64,000 nt of DNA, taken from NCBI GenBank assembly GCA_052379645.1, contig JBQSYU010000011.1. One strand, written 5' to 3'. Positions 46,311 to 55,203 of the stretch are shown one piece after another (within the stretch, counting starts at the first letter, position 1; each line of letters opens with the position of its first letter). This DNA comes from Arthrobacter_H sp030452125. GTDB taxonomy: Bacteria > Actinomycetota > Actinomycetes > Actinomycetales > Micrococcaceae. Made by a program: the position numbers and the translations under genes. The notes under the pieces were generated by a model that was given only the letters and a program-made list of their open reading frames with translations, had not been told where the DNA came from and did not search any database.

Positions 46311-47231
46311 CTAGCCTTTGTGGTCATCGGAACTGTTCAACCCGGCCACGAACTCCTGCAGCCACGGCACCAGCTTCTTGCCGATATCTTCGCGCTCAGC
46401 TGCGAGGGAGATCACAGCTTGGATATAGCTGAGCTTATCGCCGGTGTCATACCGGCGGCCTCGGAAGACGACAGCGTGCACTCCCCCGCCGGGTGCTCCT
46501 GAAGCAGCCAGTTCCTGCAGAGCATCAGTCAACTGGATTTCGTTGCCCCGCCCTGGCTCGGTACGTTCGAGTACTTCAAAGACTGCAGGGTGAAGGACGT
46601 AGCGGCCGATGACTGCCAAATTCGATGGGGCTTCCTCAGGCTTTGGCTTTTCCACCAGCCGATTGACTTTAACAAAGCCTTCACCCTCGACTGCGGTCAC
46701 GTCGGCGCAACCATATGCACCGATCTGGTCTGGTTCAACTTCCATCACGGCGATGACCGAGCCACCGGTTTGTTGTTGGACCTTGATCATTTCGCTCAGT
46801 AGATCATCACGTTCGTCGATGAGGTCGTCACCCAAGAGAACGGCGAAAGGGTCATCGCCCACATGTAGTTTGGCGCACAGAACGGCGTGCCCTAGGCCCT
46901 GGGGATCTCCCTGGCGAATGTAGTGGATCTCTCCGAGGTCAGTCGCCTCTTGGATCAACGCGAGCTTCTCGGTGTCGCCCTTCTCCGTCAAGACCTGCTC
47001 AAGATTAGGGACCCGGTCAAAATGATCTTCAAGGGCTCGTTTACTGCGTCCAGTGATCATCAAAACGTCGTCCAAGCCTGCCTTCGCTGCCTCGGCGACG
47101 ACATATTGGATGGCTGGTTTATCGACAACGGGGAGCATTTCCTTGGGCATCGCTTTGGTAGCCGGCAAGAAACGGGTCCCCAAGCCCGCCGCCGGAATCA
47201 CTGCCTTGGTGATGCGCTTCGCTTCAGTCAT
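46311..47231 (-). CDS. galU: UTP-glucose-1-phosphate uridylyltransferase
   Basis: 306 aa. Forms UDP-glucose from UTP and glucose-1-phosphate. N-terminal nucleotide-binding signature AAGLGTRFLPATKAMPKEML (residues 14-33) and the metal/nucleotide segments LLGDDLIDE and VEKPKPEEAP are clear. UDP-glucose would supply glucosyl decoration of the teichoic-like polymer by the TagE-like enzyme. It sits between coaD and the LCP gene, at the right edge of the island. Confidence 0.95.
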   Translation of the reverse strand: MTEAKRITKAVIPAAGLGTRFLPATKAMPKEMLPVVDKPAIQYVVAEAAKAGLDDVLMITGRSKRALEDHFDRVPNLEQVLTEKGDTEKLALIQEATDLGEIHYIRQGDPQGLGHAVLCAKLHVGDDPFAVLLGDDLIDERDDLLSEMIKVQQQTGGSVIAVMEVEPDQIGAYGCADVTAVEGEGFVKVNRLVEKPKPEEAPSNLAVIGRYVLHPAVFEVLERTEPGRGNEIQLTDALQELAASGAPGGGVHAVVFRGRRYDTGDKLSYIQAVISLAAEREDIGKKLVPWLQEFVAGLNSSDDHKG

Positions 47232-47273
47232 ACTCCGACTTTACAAGACCTCGAGGGTTTCGGGTTGCAAGCT

Positions 47274-47747
47274 CTAACGACCATGGCGAAAACGGTTAAC
47301 GACCGAGCGTGGAAGGTATTCGTCCACGTCACCGCCTAGGGCTTGGACTTCTTTGATCAGGCTTGAGGACAAATGCGCGTATCTGTTGTCTGCGGAGAGG
47401 AAAACCGTCTCAACACCTGTCAGGTGCCGATTCATGGCAGCCATCGGAACCTCGTACTGATAGTCCACGACGGAACGCAGGCCCTTGACGATGGCGTCGG
47501 CACCCACCTCGCGACAAAATCCTGCCAGCAGCCCGTCCCCCATCGGCACGACGCTGATGCCGGCAAGCCCAGAGACTGTTTCACGCGCCATGGCGATCCG
47601 CTCCTCCTCGTCAAAGCGGTACTTTTTGGAGTAGTTCGTCGACACGGCCACCACGACCTCGTCGAAGAGACTACTGGCGCGGGCAATGATTTCCACATGG
47701 CCCTTATGAATGGGATCAAACGATCCGGGGCAGACGGCGCGACGCAT
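47274..47747 (-). CDS. coaD: Phosphopantetheine adenylyltransferase
   Basis: 157 aa; CoA biosynthesis, 4'-phosphopantetheine + ATP to dephospho-CoA. HKGH of the nucleotidyltransferase family in GSFDPIHKGHVEII, and YxxxxR-type RYAHLSSSLIKEVQALGGDV at the C-terminus. In many actinobacteria it precedes the DUF177-rpmF genes; here about 39 kb lies between. Confidence 0.96.
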   Translation of the reverse strand: MRRAVCPGSFDPIHKGHVEIIARASSLFDEVVVAVSTNYSKKYRFDEEERIAMARETVSGLAGISVVPMGDGLLAGFCREVGADAIVKGLRSVVDYQYEVPMAAMNRHLTGVETVFLSADNRYAHLSSSLIKEVQALGGDVDEYLPRSVVNRFRHGR

Positions 47748-47825
47748 ACGTGCAATCTATCAATTGGAGGCGTCCATGGCCTGCAATAGTCGTCATGTTG
47801 GCCGCGTCCTTGCCATACTGGGTCC

Positions 47826-49034
47826 ATGTCCCACAGCTTTCCCTGGCAACGTGCCGCCCATGGCGCAAATCTCCTCGGCCCAGACGGCCACCTGGCAGCG
47901 ACCATTTTCGAAGAGATCACTGTCCTGGCGCGAAAACACGAAGCCGTCAATCTCGGTCAAGGCTTCCCCGACACGGACGGGCCCGACTTCATGGCCGAAG
48001 CCGCTGCACATAATATTCGGTCAGGTCAGAACCAATATGCACCGGGTCCGGGTATTCCGGAGCTCCGAGAAGCCATTGCAGAACACCAACTACACTTCTA
48101 CGGGATTTCGCCCGATCCGGCGGACGGCGTCGTAGTTACTACCGGAGCTACTGAAGCGATTGCTGCGTCGGTCCTCGCTCTGGTCAACCCGGGAGACGAA
48201 GTTCTCACCTTCGAGCCCTTCTACGACTCCTACGGGGCGACCATCGCCTTAGCCGGAGGTATCCACCGAACGGTTCCGCTGCGTGTTCCTGATTTCCAGC
48301 CAGACCCGGCAGATCTTGAACGCGCCATCACCGCTAAAACGCGGATGATTCTGCTCAATAATCCGCATAATCCGACGGGGACTGTCTTCACGCGCGAAGT
48401 CCTCGAACAGATCGTCCAGCTCGCTGAACGCCACGACGTGCTGATCGTGTCCGACGAAGTTTACGAGCACCTGACCTTCGGCTGTCAGCACATTCCCGTG
48501 GCCTCCATCGATGGCGCTTGGAAACGGACGATCAGCATTTCATCGGCTGGCAAGACTTTTTCCTTTACCGGGTGGAAAGTCGGATGGGCGAGTGGACCAG
48601 CCGACTTGATTGCTGCAGTCCGCACGGTCAAGCAGTTCCTTTCCTACAGTTCGGGTCCGGCCTACCAGCCCGCCGTGGCCGAGGCGCTCCGGCTTCCCGA
48701 CGAATACTTCGCGAATTTTGCGACAAATTTGGCAGAACGCGGCACGTTCCTGGCCGACGGCTTGGAGAACGCTGGCATGGGAGTGTATCGCCCTTCAGGC
48801 ACGTACTTCGTCGTCGCCGATGTGGCACCCCTGGGAATCGACGACGCCGCGGACTTGGCGCGGCGGATGCCTGAAATCGTTGGGGTTGCCGGGATTCCCC
48901 TGTCGGTCTTCTGTCACCAGGAGGGTGCCGCTGCCACACGTACGTTGATCCGTTTCGCCTTCTGCAAGCGGCCCGATGTCCTCGCCGAGGCGACGAAACG
49001 GCTGAGTCGGCTGCGCGAAGTCATCAAGCGATGA
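47826..49034 (+). CDS. PLP-dependent class I/II aminotransferase
   Basis: 402 aa, fold type I. The PLP lysine is Lys243 in SSAGKTFSFTGWKVGW; NNPHNPTGTVF and DEVYEHL give the cofactor Asn and Asp/Tyr. It resembles kynurenine/methionine (YbdL-like) aminotransferases, also annotated as succinyldiaminopimelate aminotransferases in actinobacteria; the substrate cannot be settled by sequence reading. The stop overlaps the next gene (ATGA), so the two are translated together. Confidence 0.88.
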   Translation: MSHSFPWQRAAHGANLLGPDGHLAATIFEEITVLARKHEAVNLGQGFPDTDGPDFMAEAAAHNIRSGQNQYAPGPGIPELREAIAEHQLHFYGISPDPADGVVVTTGATEAIAASVLALVNPGDEVLTFEPFYDSYGATIALAGGIHRTVPLRVPDFQPDPADLERAITAKTRMILLNNPHNPTGTVFTREVLEQIVQLAERHDVLIVSDEVYEHLTFGCQHIPVASIDGAWKRTISISSAGKTFSFTGWKVGWASGPADLIAAVRTVKQFLSYSSGPAYQPAVAEALRLPDEYFANFATNLAERGTFLADGLENAGMGVYRPSGTYFVVADVAPLGIDDAADLARRMPEIVGVAGIPLSVFCHQEGAAATRTLIRFAFCKRPDVLAEATKRLSRLREVIKR

Positions 49035-49822
49035 ACGCACCACACCACAAGACCCATCGCCGCTGGCTGTCCGGCGTCGGTCAACACGCGGAGCTCATTC
49101 CCGACACGTGGATTCCCGGCGCGTGGGTCCTCTCGATCGGCGACGCCGAGCAATCCCACGTCAATCCTGCGGCTCCCCAGGAAATCTTCTACGAGTACCT
49201 CCGCAGAACTGCCAACCATCTGGATCTACTCGGCTCCCCTGGTACACCGTTGAAGGTTCTGCACTTGGGTGCAGGGGCCCTCACCTTGGCTCGCTACCTC
49301 GCCGCGACACGGCCCGGCAGCACGCAGCTTGCCGTTGATTCAGAGCGGGAGCTCTTGGACTTCGTCACCGAGGTCCTGCCGCTACCCGCCGAGACGAACC
49401 TTCAACTGATCATCGCTGATGCACGTGATGTTGTCGCTGGGAAGCTTGCCGGGGAAACCTTCGACGCCGTCATTCTGGATATTTTTGCCGGAGACGACGC
49501 TCCGGAACACTTGCGTGCGGATGAATTCCATCGAGAAATCCGACGATTATTGACCCCTGCGGGGATTTCATTGGTCAATGTCGGGGACGATCCGCCCTTT
49601 GCCTTCATCCGCCAACAGATCCGCGCCATGGAAGAGACCTACCGGCAGGTCACCGTCGCTGCTCCCCAGGATCTATTCGAGCTCCGGGCCCCGGGAAATT
49701 TCATCCTCATGGGAACGGATACCGCATGGGACGGCTCTCGGCTAGACGACTTGCGTGGCATGGGCCCCCACCCCGGCAGTGTCCTTTCAGGCGTCGATCT
49801 TGACGACCTCCGCAAACCATAG
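49031..49822 (+). CDS. Spermidine-synthase-like / SAM-dependent methyltransferase-fold protein
   Basis: 263 aa. Rossmann-type segment VLHLGAGALTLARYLA, acidic residue in AVDSERELLDFV and DAVILDIFAGDDAPEHL, as in spermidine-synthase-like proteins of actinobacteria (fused MFS-less form). The LDIFAGD region matches the family site, but the polyamine-binding residues are not clear, so true spermidine synthase activity is doubtful. ATGA overlap with the aminotransferase; its last 36 bp overlap rsmD in the opposite direction. Confidence 0.75.
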   Translation: MNAPHHKTHRRWLSGVGQHAELIPDTWIPGAWVLSIGDAEQSHVNPAAPQEIFYEYLRRTANHLDLLGSPGTPLKVLHLGAGALTLARYLAATRPGSTQLAVDSERELLDFVTEVLPLPAETNLQLIIADARDVVAGKLAGETFDAVILDIFAGDDAPEHLRADEFHREIRRLLTPAGISLVNVGDDPPFAFIRQQIRAMEETYRQVTVAAPQDLFELRAPGNFILMGTDTAWDGSRLDDLRGMGPHPGSVLSGVDLDDLRKP

Positions 49823-50368
49823 GGTCGTCTCCCCGTATTTTTTCGTCGACAGTCCGGCCAGCTCCGCCGGCCACGAAGGTTCAGGGGAACGTGAGGAACG
49901 TTCCAGGACCACCAACGCCCCCTCGTTCAAGACAGGCACCAACGCCAGGAGCGTGGCCGAGAGCTCGGCGTCAGTCAGAGGGTAGGGCGGGTCCATGAAG
50001 ACCAGGTCCCAGCCACGCCCCGACTCGGTTTCCGCAGCCAGGAACGTTTTGACAGACCCGCGCCGGGCGGCGACAACTTCGCGGCGCAGGTGTTTGTTGA
50101 CCAACGCGGCATTGGCTTGGCACACCGCCAAAGCCTTGGGAGCTTGTTCAACGAGCACTACTGCTCGAGCTCCCCGACTGGCTGCCTCAACGCCGAGTGC
50201 GCCGGAGCCAGCATAGAGGTCCAGAACACGAGCGCCGTCGAGTTCGTCCTGGCTTTCCAACCTCGAGAAGAGTGCTTCCTTCACACGATCGGTCGTCGGT
50301 CGAGTAGCGTCACCCGGTACGGAGGTGAGGCCAAGTCCCCCGGCTGCACCGGCAATAACACGTCCCAT
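49787..50368 (-). CDS. rsmD: 16S rRNA (guanine966-N2)-methyltransferase
   Basis: 193 aa. SAM-binding YAGSGALGVEAASRGA (residues ~53-68) and the catalytic N6/N2-methyltransferase motif DPPYPL. The N-terminus MGRVIAGAAGG...PTTDRVKEALFSRLE is characteristic. Six bases downstream of recG; with coaD it forms the common recG-rsmD-coaD series, here separated from coaD by the aminotransferase pair on the other strand. Its 3' end overlaps the opposing gene by 36 bp. Confidence 0.94.
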   Translation of the reverse strand: MGRVIAGAAGGLGLTSVPGDATRPTTDRVKEALFSRLESQDELDGARVLDLYAGSGALGVEAASRGARAVVLVEQAPKALAVCQANAALVNKHLRREVVAARRGSVKTFLAAETESGRGWDLVFMDPPYPLTDAELSATLLALVPVLNEGALVVLERSSRSPEPSWPAELAGLSTKKYGETTLWFAEVVKIDA

Positions 50369-50374
50369 ATGCGG

Positions 50375-52609
50375 TTAACCCCGTTCCAGAAAAGCTTGCA
50401 TGTCATCATCCACCCAGCTGTGCACCAGTTGGCGCAGTCCCGGGTGCGCGGCGAGCCCTCCGATGCTTTCAACGATTTTTTCGGCATCAGTTCGGGCTGC
50501 CGTGATGATCTTCCGGTCACGGACGACCCGGAGGATCTTCAGGGTGTTCTGTGTTCCCGACTGTCTGGCCCCCAGCACGTCTCCCTCGCGGCGCTCGGCC
50601 AAATCAACTTCGGCCAGCTCAAAACCGTCGGTGGTTTTGGCCACGGCTGCGAGTCGTTGCAAGGAAGGGTGCTCCTGGGGCAGCCATGACGCCAAGAGAC
50701 AGGTCCCTGGCAGGCCGCCACGGCCAACGCGTCCGCGCAGCTGGTGCAACTGCGACACACCGAAGGAGTCGGCATCAAGGATCACCATGGCGGTGGCATT
50801 GGGGACATCGACGCCTACTTCGATGACCGTCGTGGAGATCAGGATTCCGGTCTCCCCCGATTCGAATCCCGACATGGCGGCTGCCTTCTCTTCGGTCGTC
50901 ATCCGACCGTGCAGCGTATCGATGCCTACCCCGATGAAAAGCGGCATGTTTGCCACACGTTGGTACATCTCCTCAACGGTAGCCTTCGGCGGTGCCGGCA
51001 GACCGGGCAGATTAGCGCCTTCAGATCCTGTGTCCGAACCCATAGCTTCGGAGCCGTTCGGCCCCGGAGCCATGCCGTCTTCGGTCGCCTGTTCGGAGAT
51101 GCGCGGGCACACCAAATAGACTTGGTGTCCCTGATCAACCTCTTCTCGCATGAGGACAAACATTCGGTCGCGGTAGCGTTCGTCATGGAGGTCAACGACA
51201 TAGGTACTGGTCGGGGCCCGGCCGGCCGGCAATTCCGACAACGTACTGATCTCCAGGTCCCCAAAGACCGTGATCGCGACGGTTCGCGGGATAGGTGTTG
51301 CCGTCATGACCAACATATGGGGTTGAATGCTGCCCTTGGCTCGCAGGGTATCTCGTTGTTCGACGCCAAACCGATGTTGTTCGTCGACAACAACGAATCC
51401 CAGTTCGGCAAAGATCACGTTTTCCGAAAGCAATGCGTGGGTGCCAATGAGGATTCCGGTCTCCCCGGAGGCAACGCTCAGCAGGACTTCCTTGCGCTGT
51501 GCGGCGGGCATGGACCCAGTGAGCAGATCCACGCGTGTCCCGTTCGGATGCCCGTCTAGCTGCCCTGCACGTCCTAGTGGACCCAGCATCCGGGAGATGG
51601 ACGCATAGTGCTGCTGCGCCAGGACCTCTGTCGGTGCCATCAACGCCGTTTGGGCACCGGCATCGATCACCTGGAGCATGGCCCGCAACGCCACGACGGT
51701 CTTACCTGACCCGACCTCTCCCTGGAGCAGACGGTTCATCGGTCGTTGACGCGCCAGATCCGCTGAAATTTCCAACCCAGCCCGGATCTGGCCTTCGGTG
51801 AGCGTGAACGGCAGAGCTGCTTCGAAGGCATTGAGTATCCCGTCGACTCCCCCGACCCGAGCGGTCGCTGGCTGTCGGAAGCGGTGCGCCCGGCGCTCAG
51901 CCAAGGCCAGCTGGAGCACCAATGCCTCGTCGTATCGGAAGCGTTTCTTCGCCGCTTCACCATGGGCGACCGTATCCGGCGCGTGGACCGCATGCAGGGC
52001 TCGTGCGAGCTCGGGAAGGCGGTGTTGCTCGCGGAGTGATTCGGGCAGCGGATCCGGGTAAGTGGTCGATGAGACGCCAGCCAACACCAGGTCCATCATG
52101 CCCCGCAGTGCCTGGCTACTAACAGCAGCGGTCGCCGGGTAGATGGGGATCGGCCGGGCTTCGGCGTCCTCTGCGGTTTCCAGGAGTGCGTATTCGGGTT
52201 GGGCCAGTTGAAGTGTCTGCCGGTAGGCACCGACTTTTCCACTGAACATGGCCACGGTTCCGTGGGTGAGTTCCTTGGCCGCCTTGTACCCGTTGAAGAA
52301 GGTCATGTTGAGTCGGCCCTGCGTATCGCCGAGTTCGTCCTCGACGGCCACTTGGAGCAGCATGCCTTTGCGTCGCTGCATTCTGCGTTGCTCCGAGGAG
52401 ACGACCCGGGCCACCACGGTCACGGTTTCACCGAACGGCAGTTCGTCGATACGCGTCAGTTCACCCACGTCGAGATAACGTCGGGGGAAGTGGTGGAGCA
52501 GTTCCCCACAGGTTTCAAGGTGAAAGGCCTTGGCCACTGCGTCGGCTGCTCGACTTCCAATTGCCGAGCGCAACGGTGTTTCCGGGCCGAAGGACGTTGA
52601 GTCAGCCAC
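50375..52609 (-). CDS. recG: ATP-dependent DNA helicase RecG
   Basis: 744 aa. Reverses stalled replication forks and processes branched DNA. N-terminal wedge/OB region (FGETVTVVARVVS), Walker A GEVGSGKTVVALRAM, DEQH box VVDEQHRFGVEQR, TATPIPRT, and the motif TTVIEVGVDVPNAT plus QLRGRVGRG. GTG at 52609 is preferred, giving MADSTSFGPETPLRSAIGSR and an 8-bp overlap with the DAK2 gene stop; the frame is open further upstream without homology. Confidence 0.95.
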   Translation of the reverse strand: MADSTSFGPETPLRSAIGSRAADAVAKAFHLETCGELLHHFPRRYLDVGELTRIDELPFGETVTVVARVVSSEQRRMQRRKGMLLQVAVEDELGDTQGRLNMTFFNGYKAAKELTHGTVAMFSGKVGAYRQTLQLAQPEYALLETAEDAEARPIPIYPATAAVSSQALRGMMDLVLAGVSSTTYPDPLPESLREQHRLPELARALHAVHAPDTVAHGEAAKKRFRYDEALVLQLALAERRAHRFRQPATARVGGVDGILNAFEAALPFTLTEGQIRAGLEISADLARQRPMNRLLQGEVGSGKTVVALRAMLQVIDAGAQTALMAPTEVLAQQHYASISRMLGPLGRAGQLDGHPNGTRVDLLTGSMPAAQRKEVLLSVASGETGILIGTHALLSENVIFAELGFVVVDEQHRFGVEQRDTLRAKGSIQPHMLVMTATPIPRTVAITVFGDLEISTLSELPAGRAPTSTYVVDLHDERYRDRMFVLMREEVDQGHQVYLVCPRISEQATEDGMAPGPNGSEAMGSDTGSEGANLPGLPAPPKATVEEMYQRVANMPLFIGVGIDTLHGRMTTEEKAAAMSGFESGETGILISTTVIEVGVDVPNATAMVILDADSFGVSQLHQLRGRVGRGGLPGTCLLASWLPQEHPSLQRLAAVAKTTDGFELAEVDLAERREGDVLGARQSGTQNTLKILRVVRDRKIITAARTDAEKIVESIGGLAAHPGLRQLVHSWVDDDMQAFLERG

Positions 52610-53564
52610 TGTGGGTACACAAGTCCGTAATAGAAACGTTGACCGGTTCACCGGCCTCACGGATGGCTTCCAGCGCGTCTTCTGCAGCAGGAACATGGAC
52701 GTGGACACGCCAGCGATAAGCTTCGTTGGGACCATTGACCGCGCTCATGATGACCGAGTTGCCGAGCGAGTCGAGCCGGGCACGCAGGGTGGCAGCTTCC
52801 AAGGCTCCCAACGTGATCGTGCACATCACTTCGACGCCTTCCTCAGTTGAGGACGTGGCATGAATGTGGGGATCCTGGATCCCGTACCCGTGTAACGGGG
52901 TATAGCGCGATTCCTCAGGTTCTTCACCCGTCAGCGCTGCACACAGCGTATCGAGGACCAGCAGCATGCCCACGGCTCCGGCATCTACCACCTTGGCTTT
53001 GGTCAGCGCCCCGAGCTGGTCTTCAGTACAGACCACGGATTGGATCGTTACTTCCTGCACGGCAGTCAGAACCTCGCGCAGGTTTGCTCGACTGGACGGA
53101 TCGGCAGTCGACTGTGCCACCGCGCTACTTGCCGCCCGAGCCGCGGACTCCGCCACGGAGAGCATGGTCCCCGGAACCGGGTCGCTGAGCGCGGACCATG
53201 CCCGGACCCTTCCACGTTCCAGGGCGGCGGCGAGCAAGGGGCCGGTCAATCGTGGCTGTCCCAGCAGCGGTTCTGAAAAACCGATCAGGAACACCGAAAG
53301 CAGTGTGCCTGAATTACCGCGCGCCGATTCCATTCCGGCTCGACCTGCCGTCGCCAGATACTCGCCGAGGTCCTCTGATTCCAATACCGACACCGCGTCG
53401 TGGGCAGTCCGCGCGGTCAGGTAAAGATTGGAGCCGGTATCCCCATCAGCAACCGGAAAGATATTGATAGCGTCCAGCCGGTCGCTATGGTTGGCCAAGG
53501 CCCCGACCATCGATTCGAGCCAGGTGGCTGCTGCGGGCACCCCTGAAGCGATCTTGGCGGTCAT
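52602..53564 (-). CDS. DAK2-domain protein (FakA/DhaL-like)
   Basis: 320 aa. N-terminal DhaL/DAK2 nucleotide-binding fold with INIFPVADGDTGSNLYLT (Mg-ATP acidic residues), as in fatty-acid kinase FakA and dihydroxyacetone kinase L subunits. It is shorter than FakA (about 550 aa) and lacks most of the C-terminal part, though VEVMCTITLGALEAATLRARL fits the FakA middle region. ATG 53564 has AAGGGGAACG upstream. Located next to recG as in many gram-positives. Confidence 0.85.
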   Translation of the reverse strand: MTAKIASGVPAAATWLESMVGALANHSDRLDAINIFPVADGDTGSNLYLTARTAHDAVSVLESEDLGEYLATAGRAGMESARGNSGTLLSVFLIGFSEPLLGQPRLTGPLLAAALERGRVRAWSALSDPVPGTMLSVAESAARAASSAVAQSTADPSSRANLREVLTAVQEVTIQSVVCTEDQLGALTKAKVVDAGAVGMLLVLDTLCAALTGEEPEESRYTPLHGYGIQDPHIHATSSTEEGVEVMCTITLGALEAATLRARLDSLGNSVIMSAVNGPNEAYRWRVHVHVPAAEDALEAIREAGEPVNVSITDLCTHSG

Positions 53565-53586
53565 GTTCGTTCCCCTTACGGGTTGC

Positions 53587-54618
53587 TTAGAGTCCGTGTG
53601 ACTGGACGAATTCGCCGACTTTGTCATCCTTGAGTGCGGCGGCGAGTTCATCGATCGCCGCGTCGTCAGGGACGACGATTGACTGGCCGTCGTTGGACCA
53701 ACCAGTGCCCTTATTCGGCAGTGTGAAGAAGTGCATGTCACCACTTCGCACACGAGCCAGAGAGGCGCCCAATTTACCAACCTCGACAGCGCCGAATTCA
53801 TCGTCGACGGCGATATATGGCGAGATTTCATCGACCACATCGGTCATCTTGGCCGGGTTGGCCAACGTTTTCGGAGTCAACACCTTCCCCACGACAGCCT
53901 TGATAAAGGTCTGTTGGTTCTTCACTCGCTGGTAGTCGCCATCCTTGAACGACTTTCGCTCGCGGACAAAGGCCAAGGCCTTATCTCCTTCGAGATGTGT
54001 CTGTCCTTGAGTGAAGTCATAGTGCCCGTACCCTGACGTGAAATTCGATGGGACGTTGACATCGACACCACCTATCGCCTCGGTGAGCCCCTTGAAGCCT
54101 TCCATATCAATGGAAGCCACATGGTCAATACGCGTATCCAAAAGAGTTTCCAGCGTCTGGACCGCCAGCGGGACCCCACCGTAGGAGAAGGCTGCGTTAA
54201 TTTTGTGGCTGCCCTTCCCCGGAATCGGCACCCAGGTATCGCGCATAATCGAGGTGACGAAAACGTTCTTCCGGTCTGCCGGTACGTGGATCAGCATGAT
54301 GGTGTCAGATCTGCCGGCATTGGGGACACCCTTGAGGTTCTCCGAGTCACCAGATCCGCCTCCAGAGTCGCTGCCCAAGAGCAGAATGTTGGAGGCCCCA
54401 TTGGCCGACTTCTCAGGGCGGACTGAGTCCGAAGGGAAAGCCGACTCGATTTTTGCGCTGTGCGAATCGAAGTTCTTGGCGAGCATGAAGACGTATCCAC
54501 CGGCGACCAGGGCGGCAATCACGACCAGTGACAAGAGAGTGATGATGGTCGCTCGTACCGGGTGCTTCTTCTTATGTTCGGGTTCACCGAACGCCAAATC
54601 CATGTTCTCTTGGGACAT
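53587..54618 (-). CDS. LytR-CpsA-Psr (LCP) family protein, second copy
   Basis: 343 aa with one membrane segment (ATIITLLSLVVIAALVAGGYVF) and an LCP domain: NILLLGSDSGGG, RSDTIMLIHVPADRK, SIMRDTWVPIPG, KINAAFSYGGVP, and FVRERKSFKDGDYQRVKNQQ. Closely related to the copy at 45079-46203 (same layout and many identical motifs), a probable duplication. Inserted between the DAK2 gene and a DUF3515 lipoprotein. ATG 54618. Confidence 0.92.
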   Translation of the reverse strand: MSQENMDLAFGEPEHKKKHPVRATIITLLSLVVIAALVAGGYVFMLAKNFDSHSAKIESAFPSDSVRPEKSANGASNILLLGSDSGGGSGDSENLKGVPNAGRSDTIMLIHVPADRKNVFVTSIMRDTWVPIPGKGSHKINAAFSYGGVPLAVQTLETLLDTRIDHVASIDMEGFKGLTEAIGGVDVNVPSNFTSGYGHYDFTQGQTHLEGDKALAFVRERKSFKDGDYQRVKNQQTFIKAVVGKVLTPKTLANPAKMTDVVDEISPYIAVDDEFGAVEVGKLGASLARVRSGDMHFFTLPNKGTGWSNDGQSIVVPDDAAIDELAAALKDDKVGEFVQSHGL

Positions 54619-54684
54619 GTCAGCCTTTCATCGCCGTGGTTGCCGTTTCATCTTAGCCGTGGCACCACGGGTTAGAGTGGAGGT

Positions 54685-55179
54685 GTGCGTTTGCCTGTTG
54701 ATTTATTTGTTCAGCGCCGGGCCCTCCCGGCGGTCGTTGTCCTTCTCGCGGGCCTATCATTGGCAGGATGTGCCAGTCCCGCTACCGTGCAGCCGGCCGA
54801 TGACGCAGCGAATCCACTCTGCGCTGACATGATGGTCGCCATGCCGGATGAGCTGGCCGGCTACGAGCTCCGACCCACGACCAGTCAAGCAACGGCAGTC
54901 TGGGGGGACCCTGCGAAAATCATCCTGCGGTGCGGCGTCAATGTTCCGGGCCCGACGACGGATCAGTGTGCCGGCGTGAACGGTGTGGACTGGGTGACCA
55001 AGGAGGGTGAGGTCGCGTGGACGTTGACTACCTATGGCCGGACCCCCGCTACCGAGGTCCTTTTCAACCCGGATGAAGTGCCTTCCAGTTCCGTGCTGTC
55101 CCAGCTTGGATCCGCCGCCGAGCGTATTCCCGCTCAAGGAGGGTGCAGCACCCAAGACACCTCCGAGGACCTGCCGTAG
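54685..55179 (+). CDS. DUF3515 lipoprotein
   Basis: 164 aa, GTG start with GGAGG two bases upstream overlapping the start region. Signal peptide with hydrophobic VVVLLAGLSLAG and lipobox Cys29 (SLAGC), so it should be lipid-anchored outside the membrane. Two further cysteine pairs are likely disulfides (CADMM…RCGVNV…CAGVN…GGCST). The DUF3515 family is actinobacterial, often next to ddl/thiL, function unknown. Confidence 0.9.
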   Translation: MRLPVDLFVQRRALPAVVVLLAGLSLAGCASPATVQPADDAANPLCADMMVAMPDELAGYELRPTTSQATAVWGDPAKIILRCGVNVPGPTTDQCAGVNGVDWVTKEGEVAWTLTTYGRTPATEVLFNPDEVPSSSVLSQLGSAAERIPAQGGCSTQDTSEDLP

Positions 55180-55203
55180 GTTCCCGAAGGGAGCCACCGG
55201 GTG

